From positions 1 through 64,000 of the forward strand of contig CALKRN010000016.1 in assembly GCA_937989665.1 (NCBI GenBank): a DNA stretch of 64,000 nt, written 5' to 3'. The notes under the pieces are model-generated. The model ran no database searches. It was not told the DNA's origin and was given only the letters and a program-made list of their open reading frames with translations. Positions 36,502-45,942 of this stretch are shown one piece after another (position 1 is the first letter of the stretch; every line of letters begins with the position of its first letter). Made by a program: the position numbers and the translations under genes. The stretch comes from an uncultured Desulfomicrobiaceae bacterium (lineage in GTDB: Bacteria > Desulfobacterota > Desulfovibrionia > Desulfovibrionales > Desulfomicrobiaceae).

Positions 36502-37291
36502 CTGGCCTTTTCCCAAGCGAAGTTTGGGGCAGCATTTTCTCTGTGATACGGGGGTGGTGCGGCGTATTGCCGAGACCATCGCTGCCGGTCCTGGTGACGT
36601 GGTCCTGGAGATTGGCCCAGGTCGAGGGGCGTTGACTCGAGCATTGGTGGCGCGTGGGGCCCGGGTCTTTGCGGTGGAAAAGGATCAGCGTTTGGCGTGG
36701 GCTCTTCGGGCCGAGTTTCCCGAGGTAGGGATGGTGTATGGCGATGCCCTGCGTCTGGCCTGGGAGGGGCTCGTCCGGTTACCCGGGATACGGGTGGCGG
36801 GCAATCTTCCGTACAATATCGCCTCCCCCCTCATCTGGGAGCTGGTGGCGCGGGTGCAGCGGTGGGAGCGGATGGTGTTTCTCGTCCAAAAGGAGGTAGG
36901 CCAGCGTCTTGTGGCCGCTCCGCGAACCCCCCAATATGGTGCCCTTGGGGCATGGGTGCAGTCGTGGTGCCGGGCGGAGCTCGTCGCCATCATCCCGCCG
37001 CAGGTGTTTCGTCCGCGGCCCAAGGTGGATTCGGCCATCGTGCGTTTGTGGCCTTTGGGCAAGGCGCCGCGCCACCCGGCGTCGCTGAACCACTTACTTC
37101 ATGTCCTTTTCCAGAAGCGGCGCAAACAACTCGGGACCATTTTGCGCCCATGGTGGGATGACCGCCTTGAGGCTTGGGTGGACCTCCTGGGGGTGGTGCG
37201 CACGATGCGGCCTGAGGAACTCACGCCGGAGCAGATGGATGGGCTGGCCCAGGCCATGGCCGAGCGCTGGGGCATGGGAAAATCTGCTTGA
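36491..37291 (+). CDS. rsmA: 16S rRNA (adenine1518/1519-N6) dimethyltransferase
   Basis: 266 residues, the KsgA methyltransferase that dimethylates two adjacent adenines in the 3' hairpin of 16S rRNA during late 30S assembly. Motifs are SLGQHFLCD, the SAM-binding VLEIGPGRGALTR and the catalytic NLPYN. The length is normal. Its ATG lies inside the 3' end of the DUF2062 gene, implying coupling. Confidence 0.97.
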   Translation: MTTSWPFPKRSLGQHFLCDTGVVRRIAETIAAGPGDVVLEIGPGRGALTRALVARGARVFAVEKDQRLAWALRAEFPEVGMVYGDALRLAWEGLVRLPGIRVAGNLPYNIASPLIWELVARVQRWERMVFLVQKEVGQRLVAAPRTPQYGALGAWVQSWCRAELVAIIPPQVFRPRPKVDSAIVRLWPLGKAPRHPASLNHLLHVLFQKRRKQLGTILRPWWDDRLEAWVDLLGVVRTMRPEELTPEQMDGLAQAMAERWGMGKSA

Positions 37292-37366
37292 CTTCGCCTT
37301 TGAATTTCGGTTTGCCTCTGGCTTGGGAAGCGGCCCTATTCCTGGATTTTTGGGCTTGTTCGATGT

Positions 37367-37393
37367 CGCGCCCTTTTGGCGCGTTGTGTTTTT
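37367..37393 (+). terminator. Terminator after rsmA
   Basis: CGCGCC (37367-37372) and GGCGCG (37378-37383) form a 6-bp GC stem with a 5-nt loop, followed by TTGTGTTTTT. Confidence 0.7.
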
Positions 37394-37450
37394 AGGAGTG
37401 GGCAGAGGTCCTGCCTGTGTGTGTGGTGCAATCGCAAAGGAGGAAGACGG

Positions 37451-37723
37451 ATGACGAAAGCTGAATTGGTCGCCAAAATGGCGGAAAAAGCTGAAATCAG
37501 TAAAGCCGTGGCTGAGCGTGCCCTAAAAGGCTTCATGGAAGCGACGCAGGAGACGCTCGCTGCCGAGGGCAAGCTTACGCTGACGGGCTTTGGGACCTTT
37601 GCCGTAGAAGAGCGCCAGGCCCGTACCGGGCGCAATCCACGCACAGGCGAAGAGATTCAAATCCCCGCGTGCAAGGTCATCAAATTTCGTCCAGGCAAAG
37701 AACTTAAGGACGCTATTCAGTAA
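37451..37723 (+). CDS. HU-family DNA-binding protein
   Basis: 90 residues, the standard HU size. The TGFGTF strand and the arm segment GRNPRTGEEIQIPA with its intercalating proline are present, ending in KVIKFRPGKELKDAI. It bends and compacts DNA as a dimer. The start is the ATG at 37451 after AAAGGAGGAAGACGG. IHF subunits are a less likely alternative since the arm sequence is HU-like. Confidence 0.95.
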   Translation: MTKAELVAKMAEKAEISKAVAERALKGFMEATQETLAAEGKLTLTGFGTFAVEERQARTGRNPRTGEEIQIPACKVIKFRPGKELKDAIQ

Positions 37724-37734
37724 GGAGGATCGCG

Positions 37735-37914
37735 ATGCTCCCTGGCGAAACCGTCCATAGCCCATTGCCCCAGGATTTGCCTTGGTGGATGCCAGATCAT
37801 GCTATCTTTTTCGGCGTCTTGTATGCGGTGCTGTTTATCATCGCCTCGGGTTTGGGTGTCGTCTTCCTGAAGTCCATTGCAGATACCCTTAAGGACACTA
37901 ACAGCTCAGAATGA
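37735..37914 (+). CDS. 59-residue single-pass membrane peptide
   Basis: A short gene with a clear TAAGGAGGATCGCG ribosome site overlapping the end of the HU gene. The product begins MLPGETVHSPLPQDLPWWMP, has one membrane helix (about residues 23-46: AIFFGVLYAVLFIIASGLGV and following), and a short polar tail ending TNSSE. I do not know the family; the LPWWMPDHA junction before the helix looks conserved in style, as in small subunits of membrane redox complexes, but no partner is adjacent. It is followed by a terminator, so it is the last gene of the HU transcript. Confidence 0.75.
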   Translation: MLPGETVHSPLPQDLPWWMPDHAIFFGVLYAVLFIIASGLGVVFLKSIADTLKDTNSSE

Positions 37915-37923
37915 TTTTCTTTT

Positions 37924-37948
37924 AAGGCGCCATGTGGCGCCTTTTTTT
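37924..37948 (+). terminator. Terminator after HU and small membrane peptide
   Basis: AAGGCGCC (37924-37931) and GGCGCCTT (37936-37943) form an 8-bp stem with a 4-nt loop ATGT, followed by a run of Ts. Confidence 0.9.
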
Positions 37949-38030
37949 GCGCTTGCCATACATTCGTGGGCGAGCTAATAATCGCTTTTTCATCCTGTAA
38001 TGGGAAGTTGACGATGGGGAGGTGATGACG

Positions 38031-38231
38031 GTGCCGGGAGTGTTTGTCACCGATGCGGATTCCTTTGACTATGCCCTGCGCAAATTCAAAAAGCAGGTGG
38101 AAAAGGCGGGCGTGCTTTCGGAACTCAAAAAACGCCAGCATTTTGAGAAACCCAGTATTCAAAAGAAGAAAAAAGAAGCGGCTGCCCGCAAACGGCTGCT
38201 CAAAAAGCTGCGCAAAATGCAGGGGATGTAA
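38031..38231 (+). CDS. rpsU: 30S ribosomal protein bS21
   Basis: 66 residues, highly basic (ending [13 protein letters not shown]). I choose the GTG at 38031 because GGGGAGG at 38016-38022 sits 8 nt upstream and the protein then begins [12 protein letters not shown], close to typical bS21 starts; an ATG at 38025 would leave only 2 nt after the ribosome site. It heads the macromolecular-synthesis block rpsU-yqeY-mutS2-dnaG-rpoD. Confidence 0.93.
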   Translation: MPGVFVTDADSFDYALRKFKKQVEKAGVLSELKKRQHFEKPSIQKKKKEAAARKRLLKKLRKMQGM

Positions 38232-38677
38232 TGAGCCTTTTTCAACGCATTGAAAGGGACTTCCTTGCGGCGTTCAAGGCCAAACGGGCCGAAGAGGTGG
38301 CTGTCTTGAGGATGCTCAAGGCAGCCATCAAGAATAAAGAAGTGGACTTGCGGCGTGCCCTGACGGACACGGAAATCCTGGAGGTGGTGGCCAAGCAGGT
38401 CAAGCAGCGTCAGGAGTCCATCGAACAATTTCGTGCAGGTGGGCGCAGTGACCTGGCGGACACCGAAGAGCGTGAACTCCATATCCTCCACAAGTATCTC
38501 CCTCAACCCTTGACTGAGGCAGAGCTGGTGGCGGTCGTTGATGACACCATCCAAGCCCTCGGTGCCTCGGGGATGAAGGACATGGGACAGGTCATGCAGG
38601 CCATTCTTTCTGCCCATGCGGGTCGGGTGGATGGTAAGGCCGTAAGTTCGTTAGTACGAGCGCGTCTTTCTGCGTAA
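38231..38677 (+). CDS. GatB/YqeY domain protein
   Basis: 148 residues with the YqeY fold: VLRMLKAAIKNKEVDL, then VAKQVKQRQESIEQFRAGGR and YLPQPLTEAEL, ending with a helical tail. The domain is shared with the tail of GatB and is proposed to contact tRNA; YqeY proteins are often encoded between rpsU and dnaG. Its ATG overlaps the rpsU stop by 1 nt. Confidence 0.93.
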   Translation: MSLFQRIERDFLAAFKAKRAEEVAVLRMLKAAIKNKEVDLRRALTDTEILEVVAKQVKQRQESIEQFRAGGRSDLADTEERELHILHKYLPQPLTEAELVAVVDDTIQALGASGMKDMGQVMQAILSAHAGRVDGKAVSSLVRARLSA

Positions 38678-38681
38678 TCTC

Positions 38682-40991
38682 ATGGATCAGCGAACCCTTG
38701 AGCTGCTGGAGTTTCCTAAGGTGCTCCAGCACATTGCCACCTATGCCGTGAGCCAATCCGGCGCAGCCGCGTGTTTGCGGCGAGGGCCCCTCGATGCGGC
38801 ACATCTGCCCGCAGCCACGGCCCTGATGCGGGAAGTGCTGGATGCGGCACGCCACCAGGCATTGCCGTTGGTCGCCTTTCCGGAGTTGGACGAGGTGTTG
38901 GAGGCCGTGGCGGCCCCGCATGTTGTCCTTGAGGGGGGCGATTTGCTGGCGGTGCTCGATGTCTTGCGGGCAGGCCAGGCATTACGGACGGCCTTGGCTG
39001 CCCTGGATACGGCGCGGCATCCGCATCTGAGCGCTTTGACCGAGGGCCTTGCGCTCCCCCCTGGCACGTGGTCTGCTCTCCGCCGCTGCCTGGCTGCGGA
39101 TGGTTCCCTCCGCGACGAGGCATCGCCAGAGCTTTTTTCTGTGCGTCAAGAGATTCGCCGCATCCATCAGCTGTGCACCCGCAAAGTGCAGGAAGCGCTT
39201 CTTGACCCGAACATGGCCTATGTACTTCAGAACGAGTATCTCACCATTTCGGGAGATCGCTATGTCCTGGCGGTGAAAACAAACTTCAAAGGGCAGATGC
39301 GGGGCATTGTCCATCATTATTCGCAAACCGGAGAAACCTGTTACATCGAGCCGTTTTTCCTTGTTGATTTGAACAACACGTTGCAAGAGCTTTTTCATGA
39401 AGAGCGCCAGCATGTGCGGGCTGTCCTGGAGTTTCTAACCAACATCGTGCGCCAAGAGCATCCTCTGCTGCGCCGTTTTTTCGATGCCCTTGTCCAGATG
39501 GACGTGCTCTTCGCCTTGCGCTCTTTTGCCATCCATGTGGATGCCCATCTCGTGGAGGTAAATGCCGGTGCTCCCCTCAACCTGCGTCAGGCCCGCCATC
39601 CACTCCTTGTGGCCCAACATGGTGCGGCGGTTGTGCCAGTGGACCTTGTGCTGCGACCGGAAGAGCACGTCCTTATCATCACCGGGGGCAATGCCGGCGG
39701 CAAGACTGTGGCCCTCAAGACCTTGGGTCTGGCGGCAGTCCTTGCCCATGCTGCCATTCCTGTGCCAGCAGCCCCCGAAAGTACCTTGCCGCACTGGGAA
39801 CAGATTGTCGTGTCCATGGGCGATGAGCAGTCGCTGGAGCGCAGTCTTTCCACCTTTACCGGTCAGATTCATGTTTTGGCCGAGGCCTGGCCGACGATTG
39901 GTCCTCGCAGCTTGGTGCTCTTAGATGAGTTTGGGGTGGGAACTGACCCGAGCCAAGGTGCGGCCTTGGCCCAAGCCTTGGTGGATGAGCTCATGGCCCG
40001 AGGGGCTTGGGTGGGGGCGGCAACGCATTTTCCGGCCCTCAAGGCCTACGGGTTGTCGCGTGAAGGTGTGCGCGCGGCCTCGGTGCTTTTTTGTCCCGAG
40101 ACTGGCCGACCGCTCTACCGTCTGGCCTATGACCAGGTGGGCGCAAGCCGCGCCCTGGACGTGGCCCACGAGCATGGACTTCCGGAGGTTATTCTCGCTC
40201 GAGCTCGAGAGTATCTCTATTTGGATGCCGGAGATGTGGAAGCGGTCTTTGCTCGCCTCAACGCCCTGGCGGCGCAGAAAGAAGCGGAGCTGACGAGTTG
40301 GCGGGAGGAAGAGGCCCGGTTGCGTCAGGAGCTCCAGCGAGAACGGGAACGCCTTGTCCACGAGCGAGAACGCCTTGCCCAAGAGATCCGGGCCCAAGCC
40401 CAGGAGATCGTGCACGCTTGGCGAACCGAACGCATGGGGCGCAAGGAGGCTTTGCGTCGATTAGCGGCACTCCGTGCGCGTCCTGCGCCGGAAAAGACAT
40501 TCGCGTTGTCCGTGGATGCCATTGCCCCGGGGCAAAACCTGCTTTATGTGCCATGGAAACGGACCGGTCAGGTGCTGGCCATCGATCACCGGAAGGGTCG
40601 AGTCCAGTTGGCGGTGGACGGCGTGACACTTTGGGCCCCGGTGGATCAGGTGCAACCGGTGGACCCGACGCAATTGGCCCCAGCGGCCGGTAGATCCCGC
40701 AAAGGACGGGGCGGGGTGGTCGTGCATGTTGCACCTGCGGAAGGTTCGGCCTTGCGGCTTGATGTCCGGGGGTTGCGCGCCGAAGAGGCGGTACTCGAGG
40801 TGGAGCGGTTTATCGATCGTGCGCTACTTGGCGGCTACGAGCAAGTGGACATCCTTCATGGTACCGGAACCGGGGCCTTGCGGCGGGCCATCCATGATGC
40901 CTTGGGCCGCAATGCGGCGGTGCGCGCTTTCGCGTTGGCCCCAGCCGATCACGGCGGCGATGGGGTCACAACTGTGCAAATGGGAGCGTGA
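38682..40991 (+). CDS. mutS2: Endonuclease MutS2
   Basis: 769 residues. The ATPase core has Walker A ITGGNAGGKT near residue 335 and LVLLDEFGVGTDPSQG; a long coiled coil (about 500-590) and a C-terminal Smr nuclease domain (LRLDVRGLRAEEA, HGTGTGALR) follow. MutS2 suppresses homologous recombination and in some bacteria rescues collided ribosomes. The start lies 4 nt after yqeY. No strong ribosome site is visible, so translation may depend on coupling. Confidence 0.95.
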   Translation: MDQRTLELLEFPKVLQHIATYAVSQSGAAACLRRGPLDAAHLPAATALMREVLDAARHQALPLVAFPELDEVLEAVAAPHVVLEGGDLLAVLDVLRAGQALRTALAALDTARHPHLSALTEGLALPPGTWSALRRCLAADGSLRDEASPELFSVRQEIRRIHQLCTRKVQEALLDPNMAYVLQNEYLTISGDRYVLAVKTNFKGQMRGIVHHYSQTGETCYIEPFFLVDLNNTLQELFHEERQHVRAVLEFLTNIVRQEHPLLRRFFDALVQMDVLFALRSFAIHVDAHLVEVNAGAPLNLRQARHPLLVAQHGAAVVPVDLVLRPEEHVLIITGGNAGGKTVALKTLGLAAVLAHAAIPVPAAPESTLPHWEQIVVSMGDEQSLERSLSTFTGQIHVLAEAWPTIGPRSLVLLDEFGVGTDPSQGAALAQALVDELMARGAWVGAATHFPALKAYGLSREGVRAASVLFCPETGRPLYRLAYDQVGASRALDVAHEHGLPEVILARAREYLYLDAGDVEAVFARLNALAAQKEAELTSWREEEARLRQELQRERERLVHERERLAQEIRAQAQEIVHAWRTERMGRKEALRRLAALRARPAPEKTFALSVDAIAPGQNLLYVPWKRTGQVLAIDHRKGRVQLAVDGVTLWAPVDQVQPVDPTQLAPAAGRSRKGRGGVVVHVAPAEGSALRLDVRGLRAEEAVLEVERFIDRALLGGYEQVDILHGTGTGALRRAIHDALGRNAAVRAFALAPADHGGDGVTTVQMGA

Positions 40992-41015
40992 CGCCCTTCG
41001 GCGGCTGGAGGGACG

Positions 41016-42701
41016 ATGGCCCGGGTGGATCCAGCGGTGGTGGCCGAGATCAAGGCTCGGCTGCGCATTGAGGACCTTGTGGGCCGCTACGTGCGGCTGC
41101 GTCGGGTGGGGCAGCGGCTTGTTGGCCCATGTCCCTTTCATCAGGAGACTAAACCGTCTTTTTCTGTGAATCCCGAGCAGGGGTTGTACTATTGCTTTGG
41201 CTGCCAGGCAGCGGGGGATATTATCGAATTTTACCGCGCCTTCCATGGTCTCGATTTTATGGACGCGGTGGTCGCTTTGGCGGAAGAGGCGGGGGTTAAC
41301 CTCACTTTGGCATCCGGCAGAGCCAAGGGGTCGTCGCGCAAACGCCTTCTCGAGATGCAACTGCTTGCTGTGCAAGCCTTTCGGGAGGCCCTGGCCGGGT
41401 CAGCCGGGACAGCGGCACGGGAGTATATGGAGCAACGGGGCATCAGCCGTGCGGTGGCGGATGCCTTTGCCCTTGGCTTTGCCCCGGCACGCTGGGATTT
41501 TTTGTGGCGGGCGCTGCGGCGGGCAGGATTTTCTGCGGAAGAGGCGGTCCAGGGGGGACTGGTGACTCCCACCCCCAAGGGGGGAGTCTATGATCGCTTC
41601 CGGGGGCGGCTGATGTTTCCCATCTGGAACCTCACCGGACAGGTCATTGCCTTTGGTGGCCGTGCATTGGGCGAGGACGGCGGCCCCAAGTACCTCAATT
41701 CACCGGAGACACCGCTTTTTACGAAGGGCGATCATCTCTATGGCCTCTTTCAGGCCCGGCGTGCGGTGGGGGCGGAAGGTCGGGTGCTGCTTACCGAGGG
41801 ATATGTGGACGTCCTTACCTTGCACCAATTTGGTTTTCCCGCCAGTTGCGGGGTCTTGGGCACAGCGCTTACCCCGGAACAGGTGCACCGTTTGGCTGGC
41901 TTTACTCGCCATGTGGATCTCGTGCTCGATGGGGATGCCGCGGGGCGCAAGGCAGCTTGCCGCAGCGCCGAAATGCTCCTCGCCCAAGGGCTTTCCTGCG
42001 CGGTGATGGAGCTCCCTGATGGCGAAGATGTGGATTCGTTCCTGCGGCGTTATGGGGCTGCCGCCTTGGAGGACATACGCACTCGGGCTGTGGATGGGGT
42101 GGACTATTGTGCTGCGTGGGTCCGGGCGCAGCATCATCCTGCCGAGGCTGTGGCCTGGGCTGTAGGGTTTTTGCGGGGAATAAAGCGGTTGGATTTGCAG
42201 GCCTATTTTTTGCCTCGCATCGCTGGGGCCTTGGGCCTTGCGGAACAGGAGCTGCGGCAGGCCGTGGCCTCGGGGGGGGGGCGAGGAGCTGCCGCTCGCA
42301 CGCATGCCCCCTCTGTGACCTCCCAGCGGGATCGAGAGCTCTTAGCCGTGGCGATTTGGTTCCCGCAGCGCCACAAGGACTTGGAGGCATTGGATTTTGA
42401 AGCGGCCCTTGGCACCGAGCGTGGCCGGGCATTGTGGCGCAAACTTTGTGGCCAGCCGGCCGAGACCGTCCTGCCGCGGCTCGATGCAGGGGAAAAGGCC
42501 TTTTATGTGCAGACGCAGATGCAGGCCACCCACGTGGACATCGAGGCGAGCTGGGAGTCTGTCTGTGCTTGGCTGCGGCGTCGGCGGCAGCAGCAGACCT
42601 TCGCCGAGGTCCAGAGCGCCTTGGCTGCAGCCCAGCAGCGTGGCGACCGATCGGAAGAGTTGCGTCTGCTCGCCATTTTGAGTCGTTTGCAATTGCAGTG
42701 A
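41016..42701 (+). CDS. dnaG: DNA primase
   Basis: 561 residues. The CHC2 zinc finger has C39, H42, C60 and C63 (GPCPFH ... YYCFGC). The TOPRIM core includes [18 protein letters not shown] and [12 protein letters not shown], and a C-terminal helicase-binding region follows. It synthesises RNA primers for replication. GGAGGGACG precedes the ATG. It lies between mutS2 and rpoD as in the classic macromolecular-synthesis operon. Confidence 0.96.
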   Translation: MARVDPAVVAEIKARLRIEDLVGRYVRLRRVGQRLVGPCPFHQETKPSFSVNPEQGLYYCFGCQAAGDIIEFYRAFHGLDFMDAVVALAEEAGVNLTLASGRAKGSSRKRLLEMQLLAVQAFREALAGSAGTAAREYMEQRGISRAVADAFALGFAPARWDFLWRALRRAGFSAEEAVQGGLVTPTPKGGVYDRFRGRLMFPIWNLTGQVIAFGGRALGEDGGPKYLNSPETPLFTKGDHLYGLFQARRAVGAEGRVLLTEGYVDVLTLHQFGFPASCGVLGTALTPEQVHRLAGFTRHVDLVLDGDAAGRKAACRSAEMLLAQGLSCAVMELPDGEDVDSFLRRYGAAALEDIRTRAVDGVDYCAAWVRAQHHPAEAVAWAVGFLRGIKRLDLQAYFLPRIAGALGLAEQELRQAVASGGGRGAAARTHAPSVTSQRDRELLAVAIWFPQRHKDLEALDFEAALGTERGRALWRKLCGQPAETVLPRLDAGEKAFYVQTQMQATHVDIEASWESVCAWLRRRRQQQTFAEVQSALAAAQQRGDRSEELRLLAILSRLQLQ

Positions 42702-42726
42702 TATCTTCCAGCAAAGGGGCGAACCC

Positions 42727-44487
42727 ATGAGTACCATCAAAGACGTGCAGCAGATTCAGGCTCTCATTGCCGAAGGCAAGAAAAAGGGCTTTTTGACCTT
42801 CCAAGAGCTCAGCAAAGCCCTTCCTGCCGACGTCAATTCTCCAGAACAGTTGGACGAGATCGTCACGATCTTTGGTCAACTGGATATCGATATTGTGGAC
42901 GAAAAACTTGCTGCGGCAGACCTTGAAGATGATCTCGACGATGACGTCAAACTTGAGAAGATCGAGCTTGTGGAAGATGAAGAAGCTGCCGATTATTCTT
43001 TCCGCAGCAACGACCCGGTGCGGATGTATCTTCGGGAAATGGGCGCTGTAGGACTCCTTGACCGTGAGGGCGAGGTATATATTGCCAAAAAGATCGAGGC
43101 CGGAGAGATGGAAGTCCTCTATGCCTTGGTGGAGGTTCCTGTAGCGGTAGAAGAGTTTATTCGCGTTGGTGAAGATCTCAAAAGAGGTTCTATTAAGCTC
43201 AAAGATGTCGTCAAGACAATTGAAGAGGACGATCCTTCCGAGGAAGAGATGAACCAACGGGATCGGGTCATTAAACTGTTAGAGGAAGTCAAGAATATTT
43301 ATCGCAAGAAAAAAAGCATTTATGAAAAGCTTGATGAATGCGCCACGCTTGACAAGCGTGTGTATGGAATCCAAAAAAAGATCATAGAATATAAAGATAG
43401 TGTAGTACAGTGCCTTCGTGATATCAAATTAGAGAAGACATTGGTGGATAGAATTATTGAGACGATCAATGATTATGTCCGTCAAATGCATAACTATGAG
43501 AGGGATATTGCGGCATACATTCTTTCTTTGGGAAAATCGCAAGAGGAAATTTTCTCTATCTTTCGACAGTTGGAAGAGCGGCGCATCAATCCCGTGGCTG
43601 CGGCCCAAGAGCTGAACATGACCGTGGAAGAGCTTTTCTCGTTTAAAGAAATGGTCAATGGGAAGATCGAGATCCTCAAGAAGCTCCGGGAAAACGCCAT
43701 GCACGATGTGGACGACCTGGAAGAAATTTTGTGGCGTATCCGGAAAGGCAACGCCGATGCCTTGGACGCGAAACAAGAGCTTATTCGGGCCAACCTGCGT
43801 CTTGTTGTATCCATTGCGAAAAAATATACCAATCGAGGGCTGCAGTTTCTCGATCTCATTCAAGAGGGCAACATCGGCCTGATGAAGGCAGTGGATAAGT
43901 TCGAATACCAGCGTGGCTATAAGTTTTCCACCTATGCCACGTGGTGGATCCGTCAGGCCATTACCCGGGCTATTGCCGATCAGGCGCGTACCATCCGCAT
44001 TCCGGTGCACATGATCGAGACTATCAATAAATTGGTGCGGACTTCTCGCTATTTAGTGCAGGAACTTGGCCGCGATCCATCGCCAGAAGAAATTGCCGAA
44101 CGCATGGACTATCCTGTGGATAAGGTCAAAAAGGTCCTCAAAATTGCCAAGGAGCCTATTTCTTTGGAAACGCCCATCGGGGATGAAGAGGATTCGTCCC
44201 TTGGCGACTTTATTGAGGACAAGAAGGCCGTGGCTCCGGCGGACGAAGTGGTCAACACCAAGCTGGCGGAGCAGATCAATTTGGTCCTCTCTGACCTTAC
44301 CCCACGCGAGGAGCAGGTGCTGCGCAAACGCTTCGGCATTGGCGAGAAAAGCGACCATACCCTGGAAGAGGTGGGCAAACTCTTTAACGTCACCCGGGAA
44401 CGTATTCGTCAAATCGAGGCCAAGGCCCTGCGCAAGCTCCGTCATCCAGTGCGCAGCCAACTTTTGCGGACGTTTTATGAGTCCTAG
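42727..44487 (+). CDS. rpoD: RNA polymerase primary sigma factor
   Basis: 586 residues. Region 1.1 (acidic N-terminus), a non-conserved insert between 1.2 and 2, region 2 ([32 protein letters not shown]), region 3, and region 4 with the -35-binding helix ([20 protein letters not shown]) are all visible. It directs housekeeping transcription and closes the rpsU-dnaG block. The C-terminal codons overlap the next gene by 11 nt. Confidence 0.97.
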   Translation: MSTIKDVQQIQALIAEGKKKGFLTFQELSKALPADVNSPEQLDEIVTIFGQLDIDIVDEKLAAADLEDDLDDDVKLEKIELVEDEEAADYSFRSNDPVRMYLREMGAVGLLDREGEVYIAKKIEAGEMEVLYALVEVPVAVEEFIRVGEDLKRGSIKLKDVVKTIEEDDPSEEEMNQRDRVIKLLEEVKNIYRKKKSIYEKLDECATLDKRVYGIQKKIIEYKDSVVQCLRDIKLEKTLVDRIIETINDYVRQMHNYERDIAAYILSLGKSQEEIFSIFRQLEERRINPVAAAQELNMTVEELFSFKEMVNGKIEILKKLRENAMHDVDDLEEILWRIRKGNADALDAKQELIRANLRLVVSIAKKYTNRGLQFLDLIQEGNIGLMKAVDKFEYQRGYKFSTYATWWIRQAITRAIADQARTIRIPVHMIETINKLVRTSRYLVQELGRDPSPEEIAERMDYPVDKVKKVLKIAKEPISLETPIGDEEDSSLGDFIEDKKAVAPADEVVNTKLAEQINLVLSDLTPREEQVLRKRFGIGEKSDHTLEEVGKLFNVTRERIRQIEAKALRKLRHPVRSQLLRTFYES

Positions 44488-45139
44488 GCCACAGGCGCGT
44501 TGGCTTCTCACCTTTTGGGGGCTGTTGTGGGCGGTGGTGCTCGGTTTTTTGCCGGGCACCGCTATGGCCTGGGAGCGGGTGCGCGCGGTGGTGGATGGCG
44601 ATACCCTCGAGCTTGCCAGTGGCCAGACCGTGCGGCTGGTAGGCATCGATGCCCCGGAACTTGGGCACAAAGGACCAGGGCAATACTATGGTCCACAGGC
44701 TCGTGCAGAGTTGGTGCGGCTTGTGGAAGGGCAGGAGGTTCGCCTGGAAGTCCTGGGCCGGGATCGCTACCACCGCGTGCTCGGTGCGCTCTGGCGTCGG
44801 GATGGGACGATGGTCAACGAACAGATGGTGGCACTGGGGGCAGCCTTTGTCTTTCCTCATGCAGACGATGCCGGCAGTGGTTCGCTGATGGAACGCCTCC
44901 TTCGGGCACAGCAGCAGGCCATGGATCGGGGGGTGGGCTTTTGGCCGCGTATCCTTCGTCTGCCCGAGGCCCGGGACCCCTATGTGGGGACTCGAAGCTC
45001 CAAACGCTTCCATCGTCTCGCTTGTCCCTATGCCTCGCGCATCAGCCCGCACAATCGGGTCTTCTTTTCTTCGCTGCGTGCGGCGTTCGCCGCGGGGTTT
45101 TCCCCCTGCCGCACCTGCACCCCCTGGCCGCGCCAGTGA
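44477..45139 (+). CDS. Secreted thermonuclease-family protein with C-terminal Cys motif
   Basis: 220 residues. A signal peptide (about 1-31, ending TAMA) precedes a staphylococcal-nuclease domain: [40 protein letters not shown] and [14 protein letters not shown]. After it, residues ~175-215 ([18 protein letters not shown] ... FSPCRTCTP) form the short Cys-containing motif found at the end of many secreted SNase and competence-type proteins, resembling the Ada metal-binding domain. It likely cleaves nucleic acid outside the cytoplasm. The ATG overlaps the end of rpoD. Confidence 0.85.
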   Translation: MSPRPQARWLLTFWGLLWAVVLGFLPGTAMAWERVRAVVDGDTLELASGQTVRLVGIDAPELGHKGPGQYYGPQARAELVRLVEGQEVRLEVLGRDRYHRVLGALWRRDGTMVNEQMVALGAAFVFPHADDAGSGSLMERLLRAQQQAMDRGVGFWPRILRLPEARDPYVGTRSSKRFHRLACPYASRISPHNRVFFSSLRAAFAAGFSPCRTCTPWPRQ

Positions 45140-45162
45140 ACCATTTCCCCCGAAGCAGCAGT

Positions 45163-45942
45163 ATGCCTTCTCTTGTCCACCTCGCCCCTCGTCTGCCCCG
45201 AGTGCGCCGCAAGTTCCTTGCTCTTGCCCACGCAAGCGCCCATCGCGTGGGGCCGGACCGACATCTCATCGAGCTCAAGCGCAACCACAGTTTACGGGTC
45301 ATGGCCATCGCTCATGGCATCCTCCTGGCCCATGGCATAGTGCCCTATGAGTTGGGGCTCGTGGCGGCCTTGCTCCACGATGTGGGACGGTTCCCGCAGT
45401 TTGAGCGCTTTCGGACGTTTCGTGATGCGGACTCCCTCGATCATGGGGCCGAGGGAGCGAACATGCTGGCAAACTCCCATCTCCTGGAGGCCTTTGCCCC
45501 CCACGAGCAGGAGATGATTCGGCAGATTGTAGCGGTGCATAACCGCCGCCAGCTGCCGCCCCTGGACCCGGGATGCGAGGCGCTGGCCCACGTTGTACGG
45601 GATGCTGATAAGCTCGACATTGTGCGGGTGGTGCTGGCGGCTTTGGAAGGCGGTTCCGTGGACCCGACGATTACACTCGGGCTGCGGACAGAACCCGGTG
45701 TCAGTCCGGGCGTGGTGGCAAGCCTGGAGCGGGGGGAGGCCCCAGACTATGGGCAGCTTGCCTCGGTGGATGATTTTACGCTCTTTCTGGCGGCCTGGAG
45801 CCAAGGTCTCCATTATCCAGCCAGCCGTCGCATGTTTGCTGCCCGTGGCTATCTTGCTCGGCTGCGGGCCTTGCTTCCTCCTGACCAGCCGGTCCTCGAT
45901 GCACTGTTTGCAGCTTGGCGCAAAGCGGAGGCCTTTGTCTGA
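45163..45942 (+). CDS. HD-domain phosphohydrolase-like protein
   Basis: 259 residues from the ATG at 45163; a GTG at 45136 that overlaps the nuclease stop is an alternative, and neither has a strong ribosome site. The HD pattern is NHSLRVMAIAHGI ... AALLHDVGRFPQFERF ... HNRRQLP ... HVVRDADKLDIVRV, typical of metal-dependent phosphohydrolases acting on nucleotides. The substrate is unknown. Its 3' 167 nt overlap the end of the minus-strand BPL-N-type gene. Confidence 0.8.
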   Translation: MPSLVHLAPRLPRVRRKFLALAHASAHRVGPDRHLIELKRNHSLRVMAIAHGILLAHGIVPYELGLVAALLHDVGRFPQFERFRTFRDADSLDHGAEGANMLANSHLLEAFAPHEQEMIRQIVAVHNRRQLPPLDPGCEALAHVVRDADKLDIVRVVLAALEGGSVDPTITLGLRTEPGVSPGVVASLERGEAPDYGQLASVDDFTLFLAAWSQGLHYPASRRMFAARGYLARLRALLPPDQPVLDALFAAWRKAEAFV

